Positions 10,530 through 21,216 are shown, counted from the first letter of the stretch. The stretch: DNA of 64,000 nt from Panopea generosa (GCA_029582155.1 CM055905.1:8274995-8338994); one strand, 5' to 3'. Numbers and translations: made by a program. The notes: generated from the letters alone by a model not told the origin.

Positions 10530-10602
10530 CATCCTGTGATGATGCTGCTGCTATTAACAGAGCTGCTACCATTCCTATACAATAGTATTCCTTGTCGTAC
10601 AT
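10530..10602 (-). CDS. First coding exon: signal peptide of a putative secreted protein
   Basis: An ATG at 10600-10602 on the minus strand opens MYDKEYYCIG, followed by the hydrophobic run MVAALLIAAASSQD, a typical signal peptide with a plausible cut after ASS. A second Met at residue 11 is a possible alternative start. The frame reaches a donor (GTATGG) at 10524-10529 in phase 1, matching the acceptor phase of the exon at 9449-9541. The 5' untranslated sequence and promoter are not identifiable. The gene appears to run leftward through 9.45 kb and perhaps further. Confidence 0.5.
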
Positions 10603-11699
10603 TGTGGTCCTAAAAAACAAATACATGTACGACTGTATTAACATATGTTGACACCCAGGAAGGTATCATTTTTGCAGTATTTTAAAGAGAATACTATTTA
10701 CAAGGCTATCGAAAGTTCGCAGAATGATGCAAGTGAAACACAAAATACATTTTCTGACCTTTTCCATAACTTCAAACTTTACACTAAGAAGTTCGTAAAC
10801 TTACGGACGCTAGTGAAACGGGCCCATGATTCTCGGTTAAAACATCTGCCTATTTGTTGAACTACATTGTGCAAAAATATAACAGGAGTCGAAGCATTCA
10901 AAGGTCACACTCTCCAAGGCATGACGACGATAAATAGCATTGCAAAACACCCTATTTACCTTAGTCTGCCAATATCTGAAAGTTCGTTAGATTCTGGTAA
11001 TATTGAACAAATGACGCATGCTCCCACTGAGAGAGGTTCAATCGGTCACTTTTGTGTTCATAATTCTGGTCGCATATTTAAATAACAAGCGATGAAAATG
11101 GTAACTATTTAGCATAGAATACGGACAATTAACATCATTCCCGTCCAGATTTCCTTTCATTTTACTCAATTTTACCTCAGGCAATGTCTCAAAGTTTGTA
11201 AGATTCTTGCAGTACTAAACCTATACATCGTCACTCACACCATCGACACCATTATGACATGGCGATTTTATAATTTTCCATCAAAACAGCATGTTTTACA
11301 TCCGCGAAAAAATAAACCAATGCAAAAAACTTCAGTTTAAACATTTACATTTAAGCAAATATGAAAGTATAAATGCTGATTTGGTATAAACATTTTTTTT
11401 AAAGCTTCCTTGTCTTGAATCTGTCAAACGAGTAGATTTGATATTTTTCTGAGACGTGGACAGTGATATTGGGCATGTGAGATAGTAAATTTATATAAGG
11501 TATAATCATATACAAGAAGAGACAACAGGTCAGGGGTCACTGCACGGGAAGGTCAGTAGCAAAAGACGGTAATTGTACAGTTTGTCTTGAACTTGAAATA
11601 TTAATTTGATATTAAAAATGTACATGTATAGTTACATCATCAATAGTATAAGTAGATTCTTTATTTTTCTCCTGTTTATTGATACCACTATAACACAAA

Positions 11700-11880
11700 C
11701 CGTTTAATATATTAACACATTTTTCATTAAAATGTATATCAAATGTATTTACATTTTTTAAAACAGGCAAAAACGTGTAAAACAAAGACAGTGTATACTA
11801 AGATAACGGTTCAGACTTTTCAAATTATCAAATACATTTATACAGCTTAATAAAAGTATCCAAACTGTGTTTACCTAGAT
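11700..11880. repeat. Duplicated segment, copy 2 (pair at 9655-9835)
   Basis: See the partner for the shared blocks; the best-kept is CTTTTCAAATTATCAAATAC at about 11817. The surrounding 10.65-13.5 kb holds no exon that I can support; two short open frames at 10.6-11.1 kb have no recognisable motif. Confidence 0.45.
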
Positions 11881-12568
11881 TTTGTAGGAGATTAATTATA
11901 AACGGGGTTTCAGTTACTGGATTTTACACAATAATAAGTACTTCACCTAACCAAAACACAATTTGTGTATACATATAAAACAATAGCGCATTGCTTCCAA
12001 GGCATTCAAATACGTGATCTTATTATTACTACATATTTAAAGCAAATTACTCATATATTCACCACTCATTGTATACGTCACAAAAATGTTGCAATAAAAA
12101 GCGTGGAATCTATTTTAGTCTAACCTGGGCACATAAGCGAAGTTGTGAAATCCCTTTTGCCCTGTTTAAACAGAATGTCATATTATCATGGCAATACAGG
12201 ATCAGTGAGTGTACGGATATGTATATAATTATATTCATGATATATTTGGAAATAACGTTTGTTGAAAAATCGTAATACAGGTATACTTTCTTCAATATCG
12301 CCATAATGTTATACCTTGATTTGGTTGGTACGGAAAACGATGCCAGTATTGCCGTGATACTCTTAAAATTATTCAGAGTAGTGGCTTATAAAAAGAAAGA
12401 AATCACCCACCCACCACCCAATAACAGCTCCGTTTCCCCATACCTCTTATATTTTTAATTTTTATTGTTTAACAAAAGTTCAACTGTTTAATATTTAAAT
12501 AAATATTGTTTCAGTTTTCTTTAAATGAAGACAGGGGTTATAGCTTTAGATATATAGAAGACATAATC

Positions 12569-12620
12569 GACACTGGGCCACGGTCATACCAACTCGACAC
12601 TGGGCCACGGTCATACCAAA
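12569..12620. repeat. 26-bp perfect tandem duplication
   Basis: CGACACTGGGCCACGGTCAT plus ATACCAA occurs twice in a row with a 26-bp period (starts at about 12569 and 12595). Local replication slippage is the simple explanation. Confidence 0.6.
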
Positions 12621-13568
12621 TCGTTTTAATCAAAGGTCAAATTTACAGATTTATGCACGAGCCTTGACTGCTAAGCATTACGATATTGATTGTAGTTTCC
12701 GGAAAATTGGTTAAAATAGTCACAACACCCGGTGTATTGTTTATGACTCTCAATCAGGATGTTTTTTCACACGACCCAGAGTTGTAAACTATTATATTGG
12801 CACATTTATCTATAAGACAAGTATCGAATTTAAACAACGGAGGGAATTGTATTACATTTAATAATATAATTGCGACAAGTCAATTACACTAAATTTAAAT
12901 TACGACAATGTTGTCTGAGAATTTCATAACGGTTTAAGTGTTGAAAGAACATATTTACAACAGATAGCAAACACACCCAACTCAGAATGGTTTTGCGTTT
13001 GGTGAAGTTGTCAGACTATCTCTCGGTCATCAATGTTCAATATAATTGCCATTACCATTATATACAGTTGCTAATGGTCAAAAATATTTGGATATCATTG
13101 ATTATTGTTTTAAATACCGAATGTTAAATATTTAAATTACATCAAAACATGTATTAAACACTGATTAAGATCTAGAAATATATCAAAATAAGACCGCTTA
13201 GGAATTGTATGTTTTATTTATTTCATTTAATTTAGATTTCAATGATATTTATAGCTACATCAAAGTGCCGGACTACGGGAAAAGATAATTTAACAGTAAA
13301 GCAACAGATTAATAACCATTTAATTAAAAACGTGCATAGACGTTGGACTGAATAAACACGTTTTGTTTACATTACATTTCAGCCAAATTTAAATTGTTTC
13401 AAACATTTAAAGCTCATTAAAGTTTTTGCTCAGTTACACGTCTCATCTTTAGAACTTGAGTCGGGCCTTTGAATAGGTCCAATACGAACACCATTCGATG
13501 AACGAAAGTGTAGAGTATGCAATAGATTAGAGGATGATTATAATTTTATCTTTAAAGGTATACTATGT

Positions 13569-13583
13569 TACAAAAAGGTATAA
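13569..13583. repeat. Target-site duplication of the full-length LINE, left copy
   Basis: TACAAAAAGGTATAA, 15 bp, identical to 19579-19593. It bounds the element on its 3' side. Confidence 0.92.
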
Positions 13584-13613
13584 TGAATGAATGAATGAAT
13601 GAATGAATGAATG
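13584..13613 (-). repeat. LINE 3' tail, (CATT)n microsatellite
   Basis: On the plus strand this is (TGAA)n, seven units. On the element strand it follows GTGCCGTAAAACACCATT. The same ending, GCCGTAAAACCCTATTCATT, closes the 28600-29031 element, which suggests that the two share a reverse-transcriptase recognition end. Confidence 0.85.
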
Positions 13614-13820
13614 GTGTTTTACGGCACGTCGACACATAAATAGGTCATTTTGTGCGCGCAAAGATTAATGGACGTGATGATGACAAAAATATATTAAATA
13701 AATACGGTTAAAAATGTATTAAAACTATTTACAAATAAATAAATGAAAATTATTTACAAATAAATAAATGAAAAAAACAACAACAAATAAGTGAACAAGG
13801 TCAATAATATAATAATTGTA

Positions 13821-16800
13821 CTAAAAATGATTAAAAAGCTTAACCTCTTTAAGGAAACCAAATATATGTGAAACATCAATTTTATCAAATAATTCATTCA
13901 TACTGTCGACTCTGTAGTATTTTTCTCGCATTGGAGAAAAGTCCACACAGTCGATCAGTATGTGCTTCACGGTAAGCGGTGCAAAACAGGGCACACACTC
14001 TGGAACAGGTTCACGTTTTAAAAGATATGAATGTGTACAGCGCGTATGCCCAATTCTACACCGAGCTAATACAATTTCTTCTCGACGAATACACCTATTG
14101 CTAGGATGCCATTCGCCAAGTTTTGGTTTAATAACATGTAATTTGTTATTTATAGCAAGATCCCAAGAGGACTGCCATGACCTAAAAATATATTTATTAA
14201 TATGAGATTTAAAATCTGTAAAAGGCAGTTTAAAAGTAATAATATTCAAGCTTAAGGCCGCTTTTGCAGCCTTATCAGCTTTATCGTTTCCTCGAATTCC
14301 TGAATGGCTAGGAAGCCAGCAGAAAACAATAGTATTATCTTTACATAGAACATTGTATTTATTTAAAAGTTGAAGAACAAGAGGATTATCATCTTTCATG
14401 CCATCTATGGCTTGAAGAGATGAAAGTGAATCAGAAAATATAATAAACTGTTTTTCCTCAGAATCATTAATGTAGTCCAATGCCAAATCAATGGCTTTGA
14501 GTTCAGCTGAAAAGATGGAGGCTCCGTTTGGTAATCGGCTCTTTGAGGTGTGCTGTTCTGTAACAGCAGCTGCAGCCACGGTTTCTCCATCTTTAGAACC
14601 ATCTGTATATATGTGACAATAATGATTATAAGACGATTTGATTTCATTAAATTTACTTTGGAAGATAGTGGAGTCTGTTTCAAATTTTTTGTCTTTACAA
14701 AGTTCAAAAATTATTTTTGGTTTCTCCAAAGTCCATGGTGGTATTTGTGAGACTTTGTACTTAGCAATTAAATTAAGATCAATATTGGCTTCGGTTAGTT
14801 TTGGTTTGATCCGGAGACCGAAAGTTCGAATAGCTTTAGGTTTTTTATCAAAGAGAGTTTCATAATTTGGGTCAAAAGTAAGATTAAAAGCAGGATTAGA
14901 TGGATTTGAATGAAGTTTAATTGCATATTGAAGAGCCAGTTTTTCACGTCTTAAATACAACGATGGTTCATTTGCCTCTACATAAAGACTGTCGGCAGGG
15001 GACGTACGAAAGGCACCAAGGGCGAGTCGTAGTCCTTGGTTGTGTATAGGATCAAGCATCGCTAAGTAAGACTTGCGAGCTGATCCATATACAATAGAGC
15101 CGTAGTCCAATTTTGATCTGATTAGAGATCTGTAAAGTCGAAGTAAAACTTTACGATCTGCACCCCAATTAGTATTGGCAACAACTTTTAATAAATTTAG
15201 TGCTTTATTACACTTTGTCTTAAGATATTTAAGATGAGGAATAAAAGTAAGTTTACGGTCAAAAATAAGACCTAAAAATTTTGTTTCCTCAACAACAGGT
15301 ATAGGTGTCCCATCTAACGTTAGATTGGGATCATCGTGATGTTTACGTAGTTGACAAAAATGCATACAATTTGTTTTAGACTTAGAAAATTTAAAACCGT
15401 TTTCATCAGACCAAGTCTGAAGTTTATTAAGGCATTGCTGTAGTTGCCTTTCAATAGTTTTCATATTTTTTGAACGGTAACAAATTACAAAATCGTCAAC
15501 ATATAAAGAGCAATCCACACCAGGATTTATACTCTTAACAATATTATTAATTTTAATATTAAAAAGTGTGACAGACAGAATACTGCCTTGTGGGACGCCC
15601 ATCTCCTGTTTGTGAACATCGGAGAGGGTTGTTCCCATTCGGACTTGAAACTGTCTATCATCTAAAAAGTTTAAAATAAATGTAGCTAAACGGCCACGAA
15701 GGCCCATATTATGAAGATCTTTCATAATGCCATACTTCCACGTGGTGTCGTAGGCTTTCTCCAAGTCAAAAAATACAGCGACTAAATGTTCTTTCTTTAT
15801 GAAAGCCTCCCTAACAAACGATTCAAATCTAACTAAATGGTCTGTAGTGCCCCTTTGGCGTCGGAATCCACTTTGATACTTAGTAATTAAGTTGTTGGAT
15901 TCCAAGAACCAAACGAGGCGACCATTAATCATACGTTCCATGGTTTTACAAACACAACTTGTCAAAGCAATTGGACGGTAATTAACTGGATCCGTGTTAT
16001 CTTTTCCAGGTTTGGGTACCGGAATAACGATAGCTTCCCTCCAAGACTCGGGGAAGTTTCCAGTCACCCAAACAGAGTTAAATATATCAAGTAGAATTAA
16101 TAAGGACGATTCGGGTAAATGTTTTAAAAGTTGATAATGGATATCGTCCGGACCAGCTGATGTATCATGTGCCTTCTTTAAGGAATTTTTCAATTCATTC
16201 AAAGAGAACTTCTTATTATATTTTTCTGAATTATTTGATTTGAAGTTTAGTTTCTGCTTTTCAGTCTGATGTTTATGTTTTAAAAATTTTGGATTGCAAT
16301 TAGTGGTAGATGAATTGTTTGAAAAAGTATCTGCCAAAGTATTAACGATGTCTTTGGCAGATGTGGCAGTATGATTTTCAGTTTTTAAATGGTTAACGCA
16401 ACCTGGAGTACCCTTACCGTTGATTTTTCGGACCATGTCCCACGCCTTCTTAAGGGAAGTACGAGAATTAAGCCTAGAGACATAATCTCTCCAGGACTTT
16501 CTCTTACTCTCCTTAAGAGTACGTCTTGCTTTCGCACGAAACACTTTAAAATTGTCTAAATTATGTTGTGTAGGTCGTAAATTAAATTGACTTAAAGCTT
16601 TTTTACGATCCTTGACTGCATTCTTGCAGTCATCATCATACCATGGTTTTTTAGGGCGTTTTGGATTTGTCGAGGTTTTTGGGATAGATTTTTCGGCTAT
16701 ACTGTATAATATTGATGAAAACTGACCAGCAGGATCATCCGTATCGTTAAATAAATCAGGCTTTAACTGTTCTTCGCAAAGAGATTGGAACATATGCCAA

Positions 16801-17516
16801 TCTGCTTTGCGAAGTTTCCATCGTTGATTTCTATCAAGAAGTGGAGGTCCAATATTTTCAAGAAATATTGGATAATGGTCACTCCCGCAGAGGTCATCAC
16901 CAACACTCCATGAAAAGTCTAACAAAAGTGATGGCTCACAAACTGATAAATCGATGGAAGTTTTCGATCCTGAAGCAGGATGTAAATATGTATGAGATTT
17001 ATTATCATTATAAAGACATAGGTTATTTTGATTTAAAAAAGATTCAATTTTATTACCTTTATCATTAATGTCTTTACAACCCCATATGTAATTGTGGGCA
17101 TTAAAATCCCCCAAAAGCATAAAAGGTGATGGCAATTGTGCAATGAGTTGATCGAGATCTTTCGGATCAAGGGTTGCACTTGGTGGTAAATATAAAGAGC
17201 AAATTGTAATAACTCTATGCATTGTAACACTAACTGCAACTGCTTGCAGATTAGTGTCTAATGCAATTGTACTGTGTGGGACGTTTCTATTGACAAGGAT
17301 AGACACGCCACCAGTTGCTTTTTCACCTGTATCACAAATTGTGTTATATAAAGAATACTGTTTAAAAGTAGTTTTATCATTTGACTTCAAAAACGTTTCT
17401 TGAAGACAAAATGCAATAGGGTTATGTTCATTTAAAAGTAAACTAATCTCATCATAATTTGGTTTTAAACCTCGACAATTCCATTGTATTATTTTATTTG
17501 AATTTGAATCGTTCAT
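13821..17516 (-). CDS. LINE ORF2: endonuclease / reverse transcriptase / RNase H polyprotein, 1231 aa
   Basis: It nicks target DNA and copies the element's RNA in place (target-primed reverse transcription). Domains in order: an apurinic-type endonuclease at the N-terminus (IIQWNCRGLKPNYDEI, LQETFL, LLGDFNAHN, SDHYPIFLE) to about residue 220; a linker; reverse transcriptase from about 430 to 720, with SAGPDDIHYQLL, NYRPIALTS, QSGFRRQRGTTDHL, FFDLEKAYD, GVPQGSILS and the catalytic YVDD; RNase H from about 985 to 1110, with YTDGSKDG, SAELKAIDLAL, FSDSLSSLQAI and WLPSHSGIRGNDKAD; and a C-terminal zinc finger, CVPC then H then C near residue 1195. All the expected catalytic signatures seen by eye are present. 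The start codon overlaps the stop of ORF1. Confidence 0.96.
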   Translation of the reverse strand: MNDSNSNKIIQWNCRGLKPNYDEISLLLNEHNPIAFCLQETFLKSNDKTTFKQYSLYNTICDTGEKATGGVSILVNRNVPHSTIALDTNLQAVAVSVTMHRVITICSLYLPPSATLDPKDLDQLIAQLPSPFMLLGDFNAHNYIWGCKDINDKGNKIESFLNQNNLCLYNDNKSHTYLHPASGSKTSIDLSVCEPSLLLDFSWSVGDDLCGSDHYPIFLENIGPPLLDRNQRWKLRKADWHMFQSLCEEQLKPDLFNDTDDPAGQFSSILYSIAEKSIPKTSTNPKRPKKPWYDDDCKNAVKDRKKALSQFNLRPTQHNLDNFKVFRAKARRTLKESKRKSWRDYVSRLNSRTSLKKAWDMVRKINGKGTPGCVNHLKTENHTATSAKDIVNTLADTFSNNSSTTNCNPKFLKHKHQTEKQKLNFKSNNSEKYNKKFSLNELKNSLKKAHDTSAGPDDIHYQLLKHLPESSLLILLDIFNSVWVTGNFPESWREAIVIPVPKPGKDNTDPVNYRPIALTSCVCKTMERMINGRLVWFLESNNLITKYQSGFRRQRGTTDHLVRFESFVREAFIKKEHLVAVFFDLEKAYDTTWKYGIMKDLHNMGLRGRLATFILNFLDDRQFQVRMGTTLSDVHKQEMGVPQGSILSVTLFNIKINNIVKSINPGVDCSLYVDDFVICYRSKNMKTIERQLQQCLNKLQTWSDENGFKFSKSKTNCMHFCQLRKHHDDPNLTLDGTPIPVVEETKFLGLIFDRKLTFIPHLKYLKTKCNKALNLLKVVANTNWGADRKVLLRLYRSLIRSKLDYGSIVYGSARKSYLAMLDPIHNQGLRLALGAFRTSPADSLYVEANEPSLYLRREKLALQYAIKLHSNPSNPAFNLTFDPNYETLFDKKPKAIRTFGLRIKPKLTEANIDLNLIAKYKVSQIPPWTLEKPKIIFELCKDKKFETDSTIFQSKFNEIKSSYNHYCHIYTDGSKDGETVAAAAVTEQHTSKSRLPNGASIFSAELKAIDLALDYINDSEEKQFIIFSDSLSSLQAIDGMKDDNPLVLQLLNKYNVLCKDNTIVFCWLPSHSGIRGNDKADKAAKAALSLNIITFKLPFTDFKSHINKYIFRSWQSSWDLAINNKLHVIKPKLGEWHPSNRCIRREEIVLARCRIGHTRCTHSYLLKREPVPECVPCFAPLTVKHILIDCVDFSPMREKYYRVDSMNELFDKIDVSHIFGFLKEVKLFNHF
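17513..17516 (-). promoter_or_regulatory. ATGA stop-start overlap coupling ORF1 to ORF2
   Basis: The minus strand reads CTAAATGAACG across the junction: TGA ends ORF1 and ATG begins ORF2 in another frame. In other LINEs with the same arrangement (the silkworm SART1 element is the studied case) ORF2 is made by termination followed by re-initiation. Its use here is inferred. Confidence 0.8.
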
Positions 17517-18928
17517 TTAGGTGGAAGTATAGGTGCTAAAGGGACTTTTAACTTAACGACCTTGGAGGAATCCGATGATGCATCATCGGTTTCCATATCA
17601 AGGTAGGAAAATTTATTTTTCAACCGTATAGAGTCATCAGACTCCTCCGGTTGCTTCCCTGTTACGCATAATTTTGCAGTGGCTAGATGTATCTTAGCCT
17701 TCTGCAGAGTAGTTGGACTCTTGGTAATACCAGAGCCCGATGGTTTTGGGGAACTCGGGACATTCCCCGAGTTCTCCGGTTTTGGGGTACTCGGGACATT
17801 CCCCGAGTTCGCCGTTTTCTTATTAGAAATAGATGTAAGATTTTTCTTGTTTTGTTTAATATTTGGTTTAGGTTGTATAATTGGTTTAATTACCGGAGTT
17901 GAAGTCTGAGTCTCAGATGAGACTTTGGAATTACCAGGAACGACAGCAATATATGGTATGGGATTATCATTAAGCCAGGTAATATCAGTTTGAATTTCCA
18001 TACATCTTGTGGTCTTTTTCTCAACAACTCTACTCACTTCAGCATATGATTTACCTGAAGGAGCAGATGGAGATTGGAGTTCAACAAGACGTCTGGCCTC
18101 TGGGAATGATACTTTATTTTGTAATTTAACTTTTTGAATTTCGCGTTCTTGTTTCCATTTTGGACAATCCCTCGAGAAAGCCCCGTGGTTCCCTTTGCAA
18201 TTAATGCAAAGGGCGGGTTTTTTACAAGACGAGAAGTCTGTGTGTCCTTGTTCGCCACAGCGAGCACACAGGGCATCTCGTCTACATCTCTCTCGATGGT
18301 GTCCAAACTGTTGACAGTTAAAACAACGAAGTGGGTTGGGTATAAAAAGGTCAACGGGTAAAGATATATAACCGATTTTTACAGATTTTGGAAGGTTTGG
18401 AGAATTAAACGTAAGAATAAAAGTATTAGTCGGTTTTATATTGCCATCTTTCCTGGTATTAATTCTGGTCACCTCTGAAACTCCCTGTGGTTTCAAATTG
18501 ACACTCATCTCCTCAACAGTACATTGTTCCAGTTCCCTGGAACGAATGACTCCTTTGGAGGAGTTGAGTGTAATATGAGGACGGACTTCTACAGGTATGT
18601 CAACAAATTTTTTTAATGAAAGGAGATTGTCAGAATGACTTTTTTTCTGACATTCAATCAAAATCTTATCAGATTTGAGCTTTTTCACCTCTCGCGGCTC
18701 ACCAGCAATACCAAGTATTTGCTTGTGAATCGCAAAAGGTGAAAGCTTTGTTACTGGTCTAGATGGATCTGTTGATGTAACTGTTAAAAATCTTGGCCAA
18801 TTAGTTGAAGTCAATAAATCGTCATCTGATTCAGTCTCCACTGAATCGTGTCGAGCACGCTTCAGAACAGACTGAGCAGGTGTAGGTCGTTTTGTAGTAT
18901 CGTTTTGGTGTCTTTTTTTGGAAGCCAT
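17513..18928 (-). CDS. LINE ORF1: gag-like RNA-binding protein with three CCHC zinc knuckles, 471 aa
   Basis: ORF1 of I-type LINEs binds the element RNA to form the ribonucleoprotein. I start it at the Met of MASKKRHQND (18928); the same frame stays open for 68 more codons upstream, to 19132, but that stretch is hydrophobic and Cys-rich at its start and lies in what looks like 5' untranslated sequence. The N-terminal half is basic and Ser/Thr-rich; the middle has three knuckles in tandem (CFNCQQFGHHRERC, CARCGEQGHTDFSSC, CINCKGNHGAFSRDC), then a basic helix and a Pro/Ser/Lys-rich tail with a repeated SGNVPS-PKP motif. It ends in TGA, which overlaps the ATG of ORF2 as ATGA. Confidence 0.93.
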   Translation of the reverse strand: MASKKRHQNDTTKRPTPAQSVLKRARHDSVETESDDDLLTSTNWPRFLTVTSTDPSRPVTKLSPFAIHKQILGIAGEPREVKKLKSDKILIECQKKSHSDNLLSLKKFVDIPVEVRPHITLNSSKGVIRSRELEQCTVEEMSVNLKPQGVSEVTRINTRKDGNIKPTNTFILTFNSPNLPKSVKIGYISLPVDLFIPNPLRCFNCQQFGHHRERCRRDALCARCGEQGHTDFSSCKKPALCINCKGNHGAFSRDCPKWKQEREIQKVKLQNKVSFPEARRLVELQSPSAPSGKSYAEVSRVVEKKTTRCMEIQTDITWLNDNPIPYIAVVPGNSKVSSETQTSTPVIKPIIQPKPNIKQNKKNLTSISNKKTANSGNVPSTPKPENSGNVPSSPKPSGSGITKSPTTLQKAKIHLATAKLCVTGKQPEESDDSIRLKNKFSYLDMETDDASSDSSKVVKLKVPLAPILPPK

Positions 18929-19578
18929 AATGAGTTTGTGTTTGTTTCGTTGTTCACGTTTCTCACCCGCCTCGGAGCCCAACAAGGGGACACATGCTGT
19001 GGATATCCGACAGACATGATGCCAAGAATACGTGGACAATATACTCCAGCAAAGTAATACATCAGATCCCGCATACCACCCGATGGATGTAAATTCAAGT
19101 CCCGACAAGACAAGAACCGCACCAACATCCATCTAAAATGGCATACGTATAACCATATAGCATTTCACTTTACAAGATTAGCCCATAAGCCATGATAGTT
19201 TTCAAGAATTTGAGAGTAAGATAACTAATATATATATTCATAGAAAATAAATATAGATAAGTAAATGAGAATGGAAAAAATCAATGGGGATGAAATAATG
19301 GAGAAAGGATGATACATGACAAAATATAATCCAAGAAAAATATCATGACAGACCGATTGATCAAGACCGGGCCCATCCGACCTCCCGTCTTGACTTGAAA
19401 TCCGGACCAAAGTGGTGTGTTGCGTCGCAGACTCCTGCGGCGCTCAACCACCAGGACTCCTTCATCCAACCGCACGGGTCGCCACCCACGGTCAACAGGT
19501 GGGTTCCTTTTCGGGGAGGATCTTACCCCTCTGCTTGGAACGAGCAGTCGGTAAATTCTAATCCCTACCGACAGGGGG
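18929..19578 (-). promoter_or_regulatory. LINE 5' untranslated region and presumed internal promoter
   Basis: About 650 bp from CCCCCTGTCGGTAGGG to the ORF1 start. The first 210 bp are GC-rich against an AT-rich background and hold GCAGAGGGGTAAGATCCTCC and GGTGGCGACCCGTGCGG; this part is missing its centre in the second copy at 35.9 kb. No TATA box is obvious, as expected for an element that must carry its promoter inside its transcript. Confidence 0.6.
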
Positions 19579-19593
19579 TACAAAAAGGTATAA
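19579..19593. repeat. Target-site duplication of the full-length LINE, right copy
   Basis: TACAAAAAGGTATAA, identical to 13569-13583. It sets the 5' end of the element at 19578. Confidence 0.92.
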
Positions 19594-20825
19594 ATTAATA
19601 AACATACATTCAAAAAACATAATACACTTATATTAAAAGCTTTACAAAAATAGCTTTATATGTTTGCTACACATGCATTTTTAATTACACTATATTTGTA
19701 AGGAAGAACAATTCTTTGCTTTCCGATACTTACAAATTGTTGGCATTCTTAAATTGAATATAGTGTACCAACTTCTCTACTTTTACTTTAATGGTAAGTT
19801 TTAAATTATGAAACTAGTCTAGTGACTATTATGTAGCATTACTAAAACAGTCTGTCATACTTTTACACCTTATATGGAAATCGTTTTAGTCAAATTTTAA
19901 AATAATTATTATTTATGTAAAATTATGTTTTAATGTACTTGTTTTATCAGCCAGGTATATTTCTACACGTTAATCCGTTTAGCAGAATCTATCCGCTTTA
20001 TCGTACATGTGATGACAACTTTATTAACTTATCTGTTCTTGCTTGAATGACACTTGCTTTACAATTAATCCATGCGGCTATTATCAATTCAAACTTATTT
20101 CTAGGGGAAGATTAAAAAGACCCTCAAAAAAGTATTGTTTTTAATTGGTTACTATAGGTCACAAGTGCTAGTAACATGGTTATTTTCTTAAAGCGCATTA
20201 AACTCTTTTCAGTTATGGAATAGGAGTTAACGGGTTGGGAGTTATTCGCAGAAAGCGTACTTTAGTTTTGTTCTTCAGTTTTCATGTTTCAACATTCTCA
20301 ATGTAGTTCTTTAGCAGTGAAGCGGTTTCGGTCGCTAGGCGCGACGCATGGATTCTACAGACATGCAAAACACCTATGCTTATGCAGGACTTCTAAACTA
20401 ATTTCTTTCCATTTTAACTTCAAACAGGAACCATTACAAATTCAAATAAAAATGTTGATTAGCAGTGGCTATGCAATTTTGTACTATATTACTATAGTGC
20501 ATATCTGCGGACATTCTATGTATTCAAGTTACACTTATATGATTGTATGACAGTGTATATACTGTTATTTACTAAATGGATGTTTATGTTGTATAATTAC
20601 ATACAAATTGAAATACAATGGCTTAACTTTACATCCAGTGTGTATCTTCAATCACTACCGCCTTCAACCATTTACAGGCAGCACAAACATTTCATAGGTG
20701 TTACAATACTCACTGCAAATATACAGTGTATATAATGTACCAGATTGACTTATTGGAAATAATCTTCACTTACGATTAAGTGACTACGGTAATGTTGAAA
20801 TCGAGTATATATGTATTATATCACA

Positions 20826-21216
20826 CCCAAGACCTATGAAAACGCAACACAAGAAGAGTTATGAAAACGTAAAACAGAAAGATATGAAAACGCAACGCAT
20901 GAAGACATGAAAACGCAACGCATGAAGATATATGAAAACGCAACACAGGAAGAGATATGAAAACGCCACACATGAAGCTATATAAAAACGCAGCACATGA
21001 AGACATAAGAAAACGCAACACAGGAAGACATATGAAAACGCAACACAGGAAGACATATGAAAACGCAACACAGGAAGAGATAAGAAAACGCAACACAGGA
21101 AGACAAAAGAAAACGCAACATAGGAAGACAAAAGAAAACGCAACACAGGAAGACATATGAAAACGCAATACATGAAGATATATTAAAACGCAACGCATGA
21201 AGACATGAAAACGCTT
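20826..21216. repeat. Minisatellite, 22-25-bp units, about 15 copies, with an inverted unit beside it
   Basis: The unit is GAAAACGCAACACAGGAAGA plus CATAT. The central part keeps an exact 25-bp period (AAAACG at 21010, 21035 and 21060), while the edges have shorter units with CGCATGAAGA. At about 21244-21261 the unit appears once in reverse complement (GTTGCGTTTTCATAG). Long overlapping frames on the minus strand come from the repeat and are not genes. No gene is seen in 19.6-22.2 kb. Confidence 0.9.

Larger units (their letters stand above)
13584..19578 (-). mobile_element. Full-length I-group LINE with both ORFs open
   Basis: A 5,995-bp non-LTR retrotransposon on the minus strand, flanked by a perfect 15-bp target-site duplication. 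From 5' to 3' it has a 5' untranslated region of about 650 bp starting CCCCCTGTCGGTAGGG, ORF1 with three zinc knuckles, an ATGA overlap, ORF2 (endonuclease, reverse transcriptase, RNase H, C-terminal zinc finger), a 237-bp 3' untranslated region and a (CATT)n tail of seven or so units. The domain set and simple-repeat tail fit the I group (I or Nimb-like clades); the exact clade needs a tree. Both frames are open and the duplication is unmutated, so insertion looks recent and the copy may be able to move. Relatives in the window: 35941-36509, 59770-60093 and decayed pieces at 50590-52610. Confidence 0.95.

Noticed and set aside
13960-19128. Plus-strand and alternative-frame ORFs of 60-110 codons inside the LINE
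   Set aside because: They are shadows of ORF1 and ORF2; the real frames carry all the domain motifs.
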